Below, one piece after another: positions 7,883 through 17,388 of a DNA stretch of 57,923 bases (positions are counted from its first letter, which is position 1; each line of letters starts with the position of its first letter). Where the stretch lies: positions 1 to 57,923 of the forward strand of contig CAYGAW010000097.1 in assembly GCA_964347945.1 (NCBI GenBank), in the 5' to 3' direction. This DNA comes from CAYGAW01 sp964347945 (GTDB taxonomy: Bacteria; Chloroflexota; Anaerolineae; UBA7937; B3-Chlor). Position numbers and translations under genes: made by a program. Under the pieces are notes generated by a model, which ran no database searches, was not told the origin of the DNA, and was given only the letters and a program-made list of their open reading frames with translations.

Positions 7883-8866
7883 TCAGACCACTGGGTAGAT
7901 CTCCAGCATCTGCGCCATCTCGTAAAGAGTCAGATCCAGTTCCTTTCTCTCGCTGACCACCTTCTCGATGTCGGTGGCGACTATTCTGGAACCGATGAGG
8001 CCTACCATCTTGCCGTAGTTCGCGTGCACCAGCTGTTGAACGGCCGCCACACCTAGTCGCGTCCCCAGGAGGCGGTCAAACGCGGTAGGCGAGCCTCCTC
8101 GTTGGATGTATCCTAGGATGCTTACGCGCACCCCGAAACCCAGCTCCTCCTCTCGCTCCTTCAAGTACTGCTCTATGGCACCGCAGTCAGGCTCCGCTCC
8201 CTCCGCGACGACAATGATGAAGTGGGCCTTGCCCTTGCTGTGAGCATCTTTCATCAACTCCAGGATTTCGAGGCAACTTGTGGGAACTTCGGGAATCACG
8301 ATCGCTTCGGCGCCACTGGCCGTGCCGACCATGAGGGCCAGGTAACCCGAGTCGCGGCCCATGGTCTCGACCAGGAAAGCCCTTCTGTGGGACGTGGCGG
8401 TGTCTTTGATCTTGTCTATGGCTCTGAGAGCGGTATTCATGGCCGTATCGACACCGAGGGCCATGTCTGTGAAGGGAACGTCGTTGTCGATGGTGGCGGG
8501 CACGCCAGCGACGGGAAATCCTGCCTCCTGCAAGCGCAGAGCCCCTTTGAGGGAACCATCACCCCCGATGATGACCAGCACATCTATCTCGTACTTCTCA
8601 AGATTGCGTAGGGCCTCTTGCTGGCCCTCTGCGGTCTTGAACTTCTCGGTACGGGCGGTCTGGAGTATGGTTCCACCTCTGTGGCTGATGCCACCTACAA
8701 AGCGGCCATAGACCCGATCCATGTCGCCTTCCATGAGGCCAATATAGCCACGGCGGATGCCCAATACCTCCAGGTCCTGCGCCAAGGCGGTTCTCACGAC
8801 GGCTCTGATACAGGCATTCGTGCCGGGAGCATCGCCACCACTCGTCAATAGGCCGAGCCTTTTCAT
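7883..8866 (-). CDS. pfkA: ATP-dependent 6-phosphofructokinase
   Basis: 327 residues, close to bacterial PfkA. It phosphorylates fructose 6-phosphate in glycolysis. GGDGS (101-105), with Gly104, marks an ATP rather than a pyrophosphate enzyme. TIDND (125-129) holds catalytic Asp127, and METMGR-type substrate residues (VETMGRDSGY) follow, with numbering that matches the E. coli enzyme. The start ATG 8866 is 6 nt behind AGGAGG; the in-frame GTG at 8872 directly abuts that site and is rejected. The ribosome binding site lies inside the end of dnaE, and the stop of dnaE is 2 nt upstream, so translation is probably coupled. Confidence 0.95.
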   Translation of the reverse strand: MKRLGLLTSGGDAPGTNACIRAVVRTALAQDLEVLGIRRGYIGLMEGDMDRVYGRFVGGISHRGGTILQTARTEKFKTAEGQQEALRNLEKYEIDVLVIIGGDGSLKGALRLQEAGFPVAGVPATIDNDVPFTDMALGVDTAMNTALRAIDKIKDTATSHRRAFLVETMGRDSGYLALMVGTASGAEAIVIPEVPTSCLEILELMKDAHSKGKAHFIIVVAEGAEPDCGAIEQYLKEREEELGFGVRVSILGYIQRGGSPTAFDRLLGTRLGVAAVQQLVHANYGKMVGLIGSRIVATDIEKVVSERKELDLTLYEMAQMLEIYPVV

Positions 8867-8868
8867 AA

Positions 8869-11800
8869 TCACCTCCTGGGGATACTCCGCTCGAGTTCGT
8901 CATCGCCGGGTTGCTCAGATGATATGGCCCAGGGCCCCTCGAGTCTCACTACCCTGAGACAGTCTTCCCCCAGCAGATCGGCGACGGCTTTCTCCAAGGA
9001 CGTGGAATAGGTCGTGGTATCATTGGGGAAAATCAACTGCACTGTGCAGTCATCGCGCGGCACGTAGAGGTTGAAGACGTCGTCGCCCGGGTGGCTTGTC
9101 AAGAGGGAATGAAGCTCGCTCAAGAGCCTCACGTCTTTCTCCTGGTCTCCGGTGCGCGGGATGCTGATGTCCAATCGACGTCGGATTTTGAGGGATGGGG
9201 TTTCTTCCTCGTCTCTAGCCTCTTCGGTCCAGGAGTGATAGTCGACGGCTGACTCGCAGATCACCTTCGCCTCATCTTCCCTGAACTGGACCTTCCCCCT
9301 GACCAAGAGCATGTTGTCCGGTTGCCACAGTTCACGTGTCTTCTCATAGGCCTTGGGGAAGACGACGACCTCTACACTGCCGTGCAAGTCCTCCAGCTGC
9401 GCGAAGGCCATGAGTTGGTCCTTCTTGGTGGTGATACGACGCACTCTCGATACCATGCCGGCGATGATCACCGTCTGCCTGTGCAGGCTTCTGTCGATCT
9501 GGCCGCAGAAGCAACTGACATCCCGCTCCAATCTCGTGGCGATCCGCTGCAAAGGGTGCTCGGAGACATACAGGCCCAGCAACTCCTTCTCCCATGCGAG
9601 CTGCGTGCGGCGCGGTATATCCGGGCCATTCCCCAAATCCAGGGAGAGTCCAGGCTCTTCGTCGAGACCGAACAGGGTCATTTGGCCGATCTCCTGGGCA
9701 TAGTGAGCCTGTTGACTGGTGGCCATCATGGCATCAATGCAGTTGAGCAACTGCCCCCTGGGGCCCAACTCATCCAGCGCTCCGCAACGGATCAGACAGT
9801 CCAGTGCGCGACGGTTCACCTGCCTCAAGTCCACGCGACGGCAGAACTCGTTGATGTCTTTGAAGGGCCGATCCTTGCGGCCTTTCAGGATGGCCCCAAT
9901 GGGTCCCTGACCCACATTCTTCACGGCTCCCAGACCGAACCGTATGCCCCGTACTGGTTCTAGCCCTCCATCCTTGCCGGGATCTGCAGGTTCTTCCCCG
10001 ATGGTGAAGTGCAGGTCTCCGTGATTCACGCTCGGAGGCCAGACTGGAATACCCAGGCGACGACAATCGGCAACCCCCTCGGCGACCTTGTCGCTATTGT
10101 CCCGCTCGACGGTGAGCAGGGCGGCCATGTACTCCACTGGATAGTTGGCCTTCAGGTATGCAGTTTGACAGGTGATGACCGCATACGCAGCCGCATGGGC
10201 CTTGTTGAAGCCATACCTGGCAAAATACTCTATCATTTTGAAAATCTCTCTGGCTGTTTCCTCCGCCATGCCCTTGGCGACCGCTCCTTTGATGAACTTC
10301 TCGCGCTGGGCCTCCAGCTCTTCGGCCTTCTTCTTCCCGATGGCATGGCGGAACATATCGGCGTCGCTGGTGGTGAATCCGGCCAGTTCTTGGGCTATGC
10401 GTATGATCTGCTCCTGATAGACGATCACGCCATAGGTTTCTTTCAGGATGGGCTCCAACTCAGGGATGAGATAGGTAATGGGTGTTTGCCCGTGTTTCCG
10501 TTTGATGAAGTCAGGGATGTATTCCATGGGCCCCGGACGGTAAAGCGCGATGGCGGCCATCACGTCACCGAAGCAGTTGGGCTGCAGATCGCGCAGCATG
10601 CGACGCATTCCCGTGCTCTCGACCTGGAAGATACCCGTCACTTCACCATCCGACAGCAGGCGGAACAGCTCACCGTCTTCGAGGTCGAGTTCTTCAAGTT
10701 TGAGTTCGAAGCCACGCGTCTCTTTGACGAGATCCAGGGTCCGTTGAATGACCGTCAGCGTCGACAGTCCCAGGAAATCCATCTTCAGCAGCCCGATCTG
10801 CTCCAGCTCGCCCATGGCGTACTGAGTTATCACACCGTCGCCCTTGATCGCTCTCTGCAGAGGTACGTAGTGGGTCAGTGGCTCGTCGGTGATGACCACT
10901 CCCGCGGCGTGCGTCGAGGCGTGCCTCACCGCGCCCTCCAGGCTCTTGGCAGCCTCCACCAGGGCGCGAATGTAGGCGTGCTCTTCATACAGTTCTTGTA
11001 GCTCGGGCACGGCCAACAAAGCTTTGTCGATGGAGGCCCCGAAAGGGATCAGCTTGGCCGTCCTGTCCACCTCGCCCGGGGGCAGATCGAGGGCACGGCC
11101 TGCGTCCCGGACCGCGGCGCGGGCTGCCATGGTCCCAAAAGTGATGATTTGGGCTATGTGATCGTGGCCGTACTTCTCCACGGCATAGGCGATGACCTCC
11201 GCTCGGCGATCCTCGGGGAAATCCATGTCGATGTCCGGCATCGTGCGGCGCCCTGGGTTCAGGAAGCGTTCGAAGAACAGACCATGCTCCAGAGGGTCCA
11301 AATCGGTGATGCCAAGGCAATAGGAGACGATACTCCCCGCGGCAGAGCCTCTCCCGGGACCCACCAGGATGCCTCTGCTCTCGGAGAAGCGGATCAGGTC
11401 CCAAACTATGAGGAAGTAGGCGGCGAACTCCATCTCCTTCACCAGAGTGAGTTCGTGGTGGAGTCGCGCCTCGACCTCGGGAGTGATCTGAGGGTACCGT
11501 TTCTTCAGCCCTTCTTCACATAGATGGGTAAGGTAGCTCTCGGTGGTGAAGCCGCTCGGAACCTCAAACGAGGGCAGGTGCAGAGTTTCAAACTCCAACT
11601 TCAGGTTGCAGCGGTCGGCGACGCTCAAGGTGTTTGTCAAGGACTCAGGAACCTCTCCGAATAGGGCGGCCATTTCATGAGGGCTCCTCAGATGATAGCC
11701 CGTACCATCCATGCGCATACGGTTCGGATCGTTGACGGTGGTATTGGTCTGTATGCACAGCAGGAGTTCCTGTGCCTGAGCGTCGTTCTCTCGGACGTAA

Positions 11801-12423
11801 TGGACATCGTTGGTGGCCACCAGGGGTATGTCCAGTTCGTGTGCGAGAGCGATCAGTTCCTTGTTAACCTTGACCAACTCTGGGATGTCGTGGTCCTGCA
11901 ATTCCAGGTAGAACCGCTCGGGGCCGAAAAGGTCTCGGTACCAGGCTGCGGCCCGACGGGCGGCTTCGGGATTTTCTTGGGCCAGGAGTCTAGGGACCTC
12001 TCCACTGCCGCACGCTGACAGCGCTATCAAACCGGCGCTGTGCTTGGAGAGCAGTTCCTTGTCTATGCGAGGCTTGTAGTAGAATCCTTCGAGATGGCTT
12101 CTTGTGGTCAAGTCGATTAGGTTGTTGTAGCCCATCTCGTCTTCGGCCAGTAGGACGAGGTGATAGGGCCTGGCGTCTCTACGGGGGCGTCGGCTATGCA
12201 TGCTCTTGCGCGCCAGATACATCTCGCAGCCAACGATGGGCTTGATGCCGTGGTCGATCGCCTGCTGATAGAAGTCAAGCGCTGCGTACATCACACCGTG
12301 ATCGGTGATCGCCAGGGAGTCCATGCCGAGTTCGCCTGCACGCTGGACGAGGTCGTTGACGCGGCTCAGGCCGTCGAGGAGGGAGTACTCGCTGTGGACA
12401 TGGAGATGAGCGAACTCGGCCAT
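8869..12423 (-). CDS. dnaE: DNA polymerase III alpha subunit
   Basis: 1184 residues, a standard DnaE length. It is the replicative polymerase. The N-terminal PHP domain begins FAHLHVHSEYSLLDG. The palm carries GPGRGSAAGSIVSYCLG and the catalytic PDIDMDF near residues 395-400. A finger/helix-hairpin region contains GYNKAHAAAYA-type sequence (RYGFNKAHAAAYAVI). The OB-fold domain (VIIAGMVSRVRRITTKKDQ) lies near residue 1000. The start has GGAGAG 8 nt upstream and an extended -10 promoter. Gene order dnaE-pfkA implies one transcript for the replicase and a glycolytic enzyme. Confidence 0.97.
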   Translation of the reverse strand: MAEFAHLHVHSEYSLLDGLSRVNDLVQRAGELGMDSLAITDHGVMYAALDFYQQAIDHGIKPIVGCEMYLARKSMHSRRPRRDARPYHLVLLAEDEMGYNNLIDLTTRSHLEGFYYKPRIDKELLSKHSAGLIALSACGSGEVPRLLAQENPEAARRAAAWYRDLFGPERFYLELQDHDIPELVKVNKELIALAHELDIPLVATNDVHYVRENDAQAQELLLCIQTNTTVNDPNRMRMDGTGYHLRSPHEMAALFGEVPESLTNTLSVADRCNLKLEFETLHLPSFEVPSGFTTESYLTHLCEEGLKKRYPQITPEVEARLHHELTLVKEMEFAAYFLIVWDLIRFSESRGILVGPGRGSAAGSIVSYCLGITDLDPLEHGLFFERFLNPGRRTMPDIDMDFPEDRRAEVIAYAVEKYGHDHIAQIITFGTMAARAAVRDAGRALDLPPGEVDRTAKLIPFGASIDKALLAVPELQELYEEHAYIRALVEAAKSLEGAVRHASTHAAGVVITDEPLTHYVPLQRAIKGDGVITQYAMGELEQIGLLKMDFLGLSTLTVIQRTLDLVKETRGFELKLEELDLEDGELFRLLSDGEVTGIFQVESTGMRRMLRDLQPNCFGDVMAAIALYRPGPMEYIPDFIKRKHGQTPITYLIPELEPILKETYGVIVYQEQIIRIAQELAGFTTSDADMFRHAIGKKKAEELEAQREKFIKGAVAKGMAEETAREIFKMIEYFARYGFNKAHAAAYAVITCQTAYLKANYPVEYMAALLTVERDNSDKVAEGVADCRRLGIPVWPPSVNHGDLHFTIGEEPADPGKDGGLEPVRGIRFGLGAVKNVGQGPIGAILKGRKDRPFKDINEFCRRVDLRQVNRRALDCLIRCGALDELGPRGQLLNCIDAMMATSQQAHYAQEIGQMTLFGLDEEPGLSLDLGNGPDIPRRTQLAWEKELLGLYVSEHPLQRIATRLERDVSCFCGQIDRSLHRQTVIIAGMVSRVRRITTKKDQLMAFAQLEDLHGSVEVVVFPKAYEKTRELWQPDNMLLVRGKVQFREDEAKVICESAVDYHSWTEEARDEEETPSLKIRRRLDISIPRTGDQEKDVRLLSELHSLLTSHPGDDVFNLYVPRDDCTVQLIFPNDTTTYSTSLEKAVADLLGEDCLRVVRLEGPWAISSEQPGDDELERSIPRR

Positions 12424-12469
12424 TGTTCTGAACTCTCCGTATCACCGTTGCGCGAGGTTGCCGGAGTGA

Positions 12470-12478
12470 ATTATATCA
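12470..12478 (-). promoter_or_regulatory. Extended -10 promoter of dnaE-pfkA
   Basis: The minus strand reads TGATATAAT, a perfect extended -10. The -35 region is not recognisable. Confidence 0.55.
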
Positions 12479-12558
12479 CCAAAACATGGGCCCGGGAAAG
12501 CCCGGCTAGGTTCTTGAGAGAAACTTTAAGATTCGGCCGAGCAGCCTCGGCTGACTTG

Positions 12559-12585
12559 TTGACTGCGCAAGCCCTGTGGTATCAT
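12559..12585 (+). promoter_or_regulatory. Possible promoter of the DUF5107 gene
   Basis: TTGACT (12559-12564) and TATCAT (12580-12585) with a short 15-bp spacer. It is weaker than the other promoters in the window. Confidence 0.4.
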
Positions 12586-12621
12586 GGAGCGACCGAGCTT
12601 GTATGAACAGGAGATGACAGG

Positions 12622-14223
12622 TTGCGCGGCAAGGTTGGCAAGTGGGTGATTGGCGGGACTACGTTCCTGGTTGCTTTGGCGACCTCTTGCCGAGGAACTC
12701 CAGAAAGCAGGCCGGAACCGACGCAGCTGATGGCCAGCCCGAGTGCAACACCGGCGCCAACCTACAGCGCCATGGAGACGCCAACTCCCCCCACCGTGCC
12801 CTGGGACTCGCCCTCTCCGACATTTGCATCATCAGCTGCCTCAACTCCGTTGCCCACAGCAACCGCTGTGCCCTCTCCCACGCTCCCCCTTCCCGACGAG
12901 GTTGTGGTACAGGAGACGACCATTTCCATTGCTTCCTACGTATACCAGCCGTACCTGCGAGAGGCTTTTGACGCCACTCGAGGAGTTCCCTACCTGTGGC
13001 TGGATCGAGCCGCCTACGGTCAACCATCTGCCGAGTCCGCAGTTCTGACGCCCTTCACGGCCGTCGTTCTGGAGAACAGGTACCTGCGGCTCACCATATT
13101 GCCAGAACTGGGAGGGCGCATCTATGAGTGCGTGTTCAAGCCCACGGGTCAGAACATCCTCTATCGCAATCAGGTGCTGAAGCCGACTTCCTGGGGACCT
13201 CTCGCCAGGGAGGAGAACTGGTGGCTGGCAGCTGGGGGAATGGAGTGGGCCTTCCCGGTCTACGAGCACGGCTATGAGTGGGGTGTACCCTGGAGCTATT
13301 CCATCGAGCGTTCGGTCAACGAAACCGCCGTCACCGTCAAGGATAGCGCCGAACGTCGAGTCCGGATGTCGGTGGAGATAGCCCTTGCCCCAAATAGAGC
13401 CTACTTCATGCTTCGTCCTTACCTTGAGAATCCGACGAATTCCGCGATTCGCTACCAGTACTGGACCAACGCCATGCTCACCTTGGGCAGCCCTTCGATG
13501 TCGCCCCGGACGGAGTTCATCTATCCAACTCAGGAGATTATCGTCCACAGTACGGGCCCGGCCTCGGGTCTGCCCGGGGAGAGGGCGAGGATAAGCTGGC
13601 CAGTGTGGGAGGGGAGGGACCTGGCCGGGTACGAGAACTGGATAGATTGGCTCGGCTTCTTCGTCCCAGAGCCCAGCGAGGATTTCGTGGGCGCCTACAA
13701 CCACGAGACGGACCTGGGCGTGGCCCGCATCTTTCCTCGACAAGAGATTCCGGGGGTCAAGCTCTTCGCCTGGGGCCAAGAATCCCCCTACACGTTGGAG
13801 TATACCGATGATGGCAGCCAGTACTTTGAGATGTGGGGTGGTCCAAACCGGACCTTCTGGCCTGAGGACGACCTCATTCTGTCGCCAGGGGAGAGCAGGA
13901 GTTGGACTGAGTACTGGTATGGTTTCCAAGACATCGGGGGCCTAGGATTCGCGAACCGAGAGGCGGCCCTGAGCCTAGCGTTGGTTCAGGATGTCCTGCA
14001 GCTGGGGGTCGCCACCACGTATCCCCAGCATGGTACGGTTGCAGTAGCGTTGGGTGCGGAACAGTTGTACCTTGAGGAAGTATCGATTAGCCCCGAATCG
14101 CCCCACTTGCAGCGCCTGCCTCTGCCTCGTGCGGGGCTGACCGGGAGCACAGTCTCCCTGGCCTTTCTAGGTCCCAATAGCGAGGTCGTGGCTCAGTATG
14201 AAGTGGATCTCCCTCTGCCCTAG
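12622..14223 (+). CDS. DUF5107-type secreted lipoprotein
   Basis: 533 residues from TTG 12622, 8 nt behind AGGAG. A basic N-terminus, hydrophobic helix and ATSC near residue 23 indicate a lipoprotein signal. A Pro/Thr/Ser-rich linker follows to about residue 90. The main part has aldose-epimerase-like beta-sandwich features: LRLTILPELGGRIYECVFKPTG, WWLAAGGMEWAFPVYEHGYEWG and FFVPEPSEDFVGAYNHETDLG, which resemble DUF5107 proteins found with glycoside hydrolases. A carbohydrate-related role outside the cell is inferred. No glycoside hydrolase gene is adjacent. Confidence 0.75.
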   Translation: MRGKVGKWVIGGTTFLVALATSCRGTPESRPEPTQLMASPSATPAPTYSAMETPTPPTVPWDSPSPTFASSAASTPLPTATAVPSPTLPLPDEVVVQETTISIASYVYQPYLREAFDATRGVPYLWLDRAAYGQPSAESAVLTPFTAVVLENRYLRLTILPELGGRIYECVFKPTGQNILYRNQVLKPTSWGPLAREENWWLAAGGMEWAFPVYEHGYEWGVPWSYSIERSVNETAVTVKDSAERRVRMSVEIALAPNRAYFMLRPYLENPTNSAIRYQYWTNAMLTLGSPSMSPRTEFIYPTQEIIVHSTGPASGLPGERARISWPVWEGRDLAGYENWIDWLGFFVPEPSEDFVGAYNHETDLGVARIFPRQEIPGVKLFAWGQESPYTLEYTDDGSQYFEMWGGPNRTFWPEDDLILSPGESRSWTEYWYGFQDIGGLGFANREAALSLALVQDVLQLGVATTYPQHGTVAVALGAEQLYLEEVSISPESPHLQRLPLPRAGLTGSTVSLAFLGPNSEVVAQYEVDLPLP

Positions 14224-14270
14224 CGCGAAGTCAGGTGCCAGAGGGCACAGTCTCTATGCTGTGGCCGCTG

Positions 14271-14630
14271 TTACTCGTCCTTGATCAGCAGGCTGATGCC
14301 GAAGCTGACCAGACTGATCACCAGGGCTCCCCAGAATGCGGCCCAGAAGCCGGTCACCGCAAACCCGAGGTCGAACTGGCCTGCTACCCATGCCGTGAAC
14401 CACAACATCAAGGCGTTGATCACGAAGATGAAGAGGCCCAAGGTCAAGATGATCATGGGGCAGGTGAAGAAGGCCACCAAAGGGCGGATCAAGGCGTTCA
14501 CCACGCCGAAGATCAGGGCCACGACAAGAATGGTGAAGGGGTTTTCGGCGTAGATACCGGGGACAATCATTACGGCCACCCACAGAGCGACAGCGTTGAT
14601 TAGCAGCCGCAACAGGATCCTTCGCACCAT
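14271..14630 (-). CDS. Phage-holin-family (PF04020-type) membrane protein
   Basis: 119 residues with four hydrophobic helices; the pattern LLRLLINAVALWVAVMIVPG, FGVVNALIRPLVAFFTCP and TLGLFIFVINALMLW is the DUF/holin_4_2 signature. These are chromosomal envelope proteins, not phage lysis proteins, and their role is unclear. It is the last gene of the minus-strand operon that starts with the DUF2089 regulator, 74 nt after the SHOCT-like gene, with AGGAGG about 10 nt before ATG. Confidence 0.9.
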   Translation of the reverse strand: MVRRILLRLLINAVALWVAVMIVPGIYAENPFTILVVALIFGVVNALIRPLVAFFTCPMIILTLGLFIFVINALMLWFTAWVAGQFDLGFAVTGFWAAFWGALVISLVSFGISLLIKDE

Positions 14631-14704
14631 GCTGCTTGCACCTCCTGGTCTCGACGACGTCGTTCTGATACTGGATTCTAAGCCCCGGTGAGGCAGAAGT
14701 CAAC

Positions 14705-15070
14705 CTACTCTACGTATACTTCCACCCGCTCGCCGTCTTCAATATCCTCGACATCAACTATCTTTCCCTCAGCGCCTTCCTTGATGGCGTTGACTATCTC
14801 TTCTATGTCCAAGTCGGCGGGAGCGGCGAATTTGGCGCCTACTTTGGCTCCGACATCCAGCAACTTGAAAGGAAGGTTGATGTTCACCTTCGGCTTGCCC
14901 GTGTTCAGGTCGGTGACGCGCACGCGGAACCAGCGGGGAGCACCTTCTCGACGGCTCTCGGCCCGCGACGGCTCCTCCAGGGCTTCGAGTAGCTTGGCGC
15001 CTTCCTCAGCGGTGATTTGCCCTCCTTCTATCATCTTCAGGATCTGAAGTCTCTCTTCATCAGTTGCCAT
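14705..15070 (-). CDS. SHOCT-like domain protein
   Basis: 121 residues. The N-terminal helical hairpin EERLQILKMIEGGQITAEEG matches the SHOCT-like domain of YvlB/LiaX-type proteins. The rest is a beta-rich region (WFRVRVTDLNTGKPKVNINLP) and an acidic end (VDVEDIEDGERVEVYVE). In the family this hairpin precedes a putative adhesin or anti-sigma-like part; here that part is short. It lies between the double GNAT and the holin-fold gene in one operon. Very similar hairpin sequence is found at the C-terminus of the operon regulator. Confidence 0.8.
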   Translation of the reverse strand: MATDEERLQILKMIEGGQITAEEGAKLLEALEEPSRAESRREGAPRWFRVRVTDLNTGKPKVNINLPFKLLDVGAKVGAKFAAPADLDIEEIVNAIKEGAEGKIVDVEDIEDGERVEVYVE

Positions 15071-15081
15071 TGGGCTACCTC

Positions 15082-16092
15082 CTATGCTTGTTCTAGGCCT
15101 AGAGTCAGCAGGTCTAGGGTTTCTTCTTCCACGAATCCGTACCGTCTGAAAGTGTCAAGAACCTGTTGGTAAGAGGGCTGGATGTTCGCCATCACTGGTC
15201 TGGTGGGGTAGGTTCTGAGCTTCGAGAGAGCTGTGGTAAGCAGCGCTTCCTCCGGTCCTCCTCGATGGTCCGGGTGGATCATCATCGTCAGAGAGTGAGG
15301 AAGGAGGACGCCACCTGTACGAAGAGTCGCCAGACCACAGAACTGTTCTGCTCTCGTTGCTGCCCAGCGGAAAACCAATCGCCCTCTCAGTAGATCACCG
15401 AGGCTCGACGTGACACGTTGAACGAAGTTGCGGCGGTAGTCCTGCTCCTTCACCGGGGCGATCTCTCTTGCGCCTGGGGAGAAGGACTCTTGGGCCAACT
15501 GATACACCTTTCTCCATTCGTCCGGCCTCACCATCCGTACTTCGTATTCCTCTGAGGATACTGGCTCCATGCTGGACACGCGCTCCAGCCGCATTTTGCT
15601 CACCGAATCTACTTTCCTAAATTGGAGCTTCTCATACAGCTTCTGAGCGGGAACGTCGCCGGCCCTCACCTCCAGGCTCATCCGTGGGGCACCTTTTCTT
15701 CTCGCCAACTCCAAGGCCTGCATCATCAGACGATGAGCGATGCCCTTTCGGCGGTGGTCGGGATGAACGGCCAGGTTGCTGATGAACCAGCCCTTTCGAC
15801 CCTTGTACCGCTGGTGGACTGAGATGTTACCCACGATAACACCTTCTTCCATCCAGACATAGCCGTCGAAGATGCCTGCCAGGGACGAGTCTGTCTTGTT
15901 CATAAGCCAGAGGAGAGGGCCAAGCAGCCACGAGAGAGTTCGCATCTCCTGGAGCATCTGTCTGCTGCTCTGGTCAAGAGCCTCAGCGAAGGAAAGCTCG
16001 ATTAGTTCGCTCATCGGCGTGATGTCCCGCAGCGGGTTGAAGCGGCGCGGGCCGCTAAGGATAGGTTCTCTGTCGACGATACCTGCCAACAT
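15082..16092 (-). CDS. Tandem GNAT-domain N-acetyltransferase
   Basis: 336 residues with two GNAT folds. The first (about 20-160) carries the acetyl-CoA loop VHPDHRRKGIAHRLMMQAL and the C-terminal AQKLYEKLQFRKVDS. The second (about 180-330) has MMIHPDHRGGPEEALLTTAL but a degenerate pyrophosphate loop (RGGPEEA), so probably only the first domain is catalytic. The substrate is unknown. It starts 3 nt after the MFS gene stop and ends 11 nt before the SHOCT-like gene. Confidence 0.85.
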   Translation of the reverse strand: MLAGIVDREPILSGPRRFNPLRDITPMSELIELSFAEALDQSSRQMLQEMRTLSWLLGPLLWLMNKTDSSLAGIFDGYVWMEEGVIVGNISVHQRYKGRKGWFISNLAVHPDHRRKGIAHRLMMQALELARRKGAPRMSLEVRAGDVPAQKLYEKLQFRKVDSVSKMRLERVSSMEPVSSEEYEVRMVRPDEWRKVYQLAQESFSPGAREIAPVKEQDYRRNFVQRVTSSLGDLLRGRLVFRWAATRAEQFCGLATLRTGGVLLPHSLTMMIHPDHRGGPEEALLTTALSKLRTYPTRPVMANIQPSYQQVLDTFRRYGFVEEETLDLLTLGLEQA

Positions 16093-16095
16093 CAG

Positions 16096-17388
16096 CTATG
16101 CCTCCGCCAGTCGCTCAGGCGAGGCTGGTGCCTTGGCATCAAGGGCCTCCCGGCTGGCGGCTTCGGGCTCCTTCATCATGGTCAAGGCTGGCAAGACGGA
16201 GAGCGTGGTGATGATCCCGGAGGCGACGAAAACGGCGCGCATGCCGAGGGCATCGGCCAGGAAGGCGGCTCCGCTCATGGAGATGAGGTAGCTCACGGTC
16301 ATGGTGGTGTCCGCCACGCTGCCCACTCGTCCCAGCTTATCATCAGGCACAGTGGTTTGCATCAAAGTACTGAGCGCGGCATTGAGGGGGGCCAAGGCCA
16401 GCCCTGCAATGAACAAGCCAACGAGGATAAAGACGAACTGAGAGACGAACCCGCAGGAGGCCACGGCCAGCCCCAGCGCAGCGATGCACAAGGCCACGAT
16501 ACGCGTCAGGCGGAACCGCGACGCCAGATTGCCGATGAGGACGCTTCCCACAAGCATGCCTAGTCCTTGTGCGGTTTGGACGAAGCCCAGCCCCTCGGGA
16601 CCGATACCGAATTCTCCTTGTAGATAGGGCACGAACAAGACCTCTATGGCTCCTACTCCCAGCAGTGCGACCAGAAGGGTGACTATGATGCCCAACACTG
16701 TGCCGTTGTGCAGCATGTACGCGAAGCCTTCAGTGAAGCGCTGCCAGATCATTCTAGCACCTATGCGCTCCTTGTCAATGGTCGCTCCGCCCGTGGTGAT
16801 GGTCATGATAGCGAGAGCCGAGGCGAGATAGGTGAGTGAGTCCACCAGGAAGGCAGCCGACGCGCCCAGCCAGGCGATGACAAAGCCAGCCATGGCAGGG
16901 CCAATGAGCATCGCGGCCACGCGAATGGTCTGCGACAGCGCATTGGCGGAGAGCAGCTTGGCCTCGCCCTCCACAATCCTGGGAATCATGGCTGTCTTCG
17001 CCGGCCCGAAGAAGACGCTGACTGTCGAGACCAGGAAGCCTACTATGTAGAACACGTAAACCTGTTCAGCGCTCTGCACCGTAATGAAAGCTAGCACCAG
17101 TACAGCTCGCAGCAGGTCAGAGAAGATCATGATCTTCTTCCGGTCTATGCGATCGACGAGGACCCCTGCCAGGAAGCTGAAGATCAGCTGCGGGAGCGTG
17201 AGGGAGATCATCATCAGCCCCATGGAGGCGGTGGAGCCCGTCAAGCGGTTGACCGTGATGAGCAGTGCCAGGAAGGTGAAGCTATCTCCAATCTGAGAGA
17301 TGACCTGTCCTAGCCAGAGTGCCAGGAAGTTGCGATTGCGTAGAACCTCCCCGAAGGAGGCCCGTTGCTTCTCTTGCGATTCCATCAT
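16096..17388 (-). CDS. MFS transporter (MFS_3 / EntS-like exporter family)
   Basis: 430 residues with about 12 membrane helices. The start FGEVLRNRNFLALWLGQVIS and the loop GVLVDRIDRKKIMIFSDLLRA are typical of the MFS_3 drug/siderophore exporters. It sits in the inner membrane and probably expels a small molecule by proton exchange; the substrate is not deducible. Its ATG overlaps the DUF2089 stop codon in an ATGA, so translation is coupled to the regulator. The regulator and the acetyltransferase alongside fit a small resistance or efflux operon. Confidence 0.9.
   Translation of the reverse strand: MMESQEKQRASFGEVLRNRNFLALWLGQVISQIGDSFTFLALLITVNRLTGSTASMGLMMISLTLPQLIFSFLAGVLVDRIDRKKIMIFSDLLRAVLVLAFITVQSAEQVYVFYIVGFLVSTVSVFFGPAKTAMIPRIVEGEAKLLSANALSQTIRVAAMLIGPAMAGFVIAWLGASAAFLVDSLTYLASALAIMTITTGGATIDKERIGARMIWQRFTEGFAYMLHNGTVLGIIVTLLVALLGVGAIEVLFVPYLQGEFGIGPEGLGFVQTAQGLGMLVGSVLIGNLASRFRLTRIVALCIAALGLAVASCGFVSQFVFILVGLFIAGLALAPLNAALSTLMQTTVPDDKLGRVGSVADTTMTVSYLISMSGAAFLADALGMRAVFVASGIITTLSVLPALTMMKEPEAASREALDAKAPASPERLAEA

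Noticed and set aside
9322..11001. Large plus-strand ORFs inside dnaE
   Set aside because: Antisense shadows of a gene with all expected polymerase motifs.
14271..14630. Phage holin / prophage remnant
   Set aside because: This holin-named family is chromosomal in many bacteria, and the gene is part of a non-phage operon.
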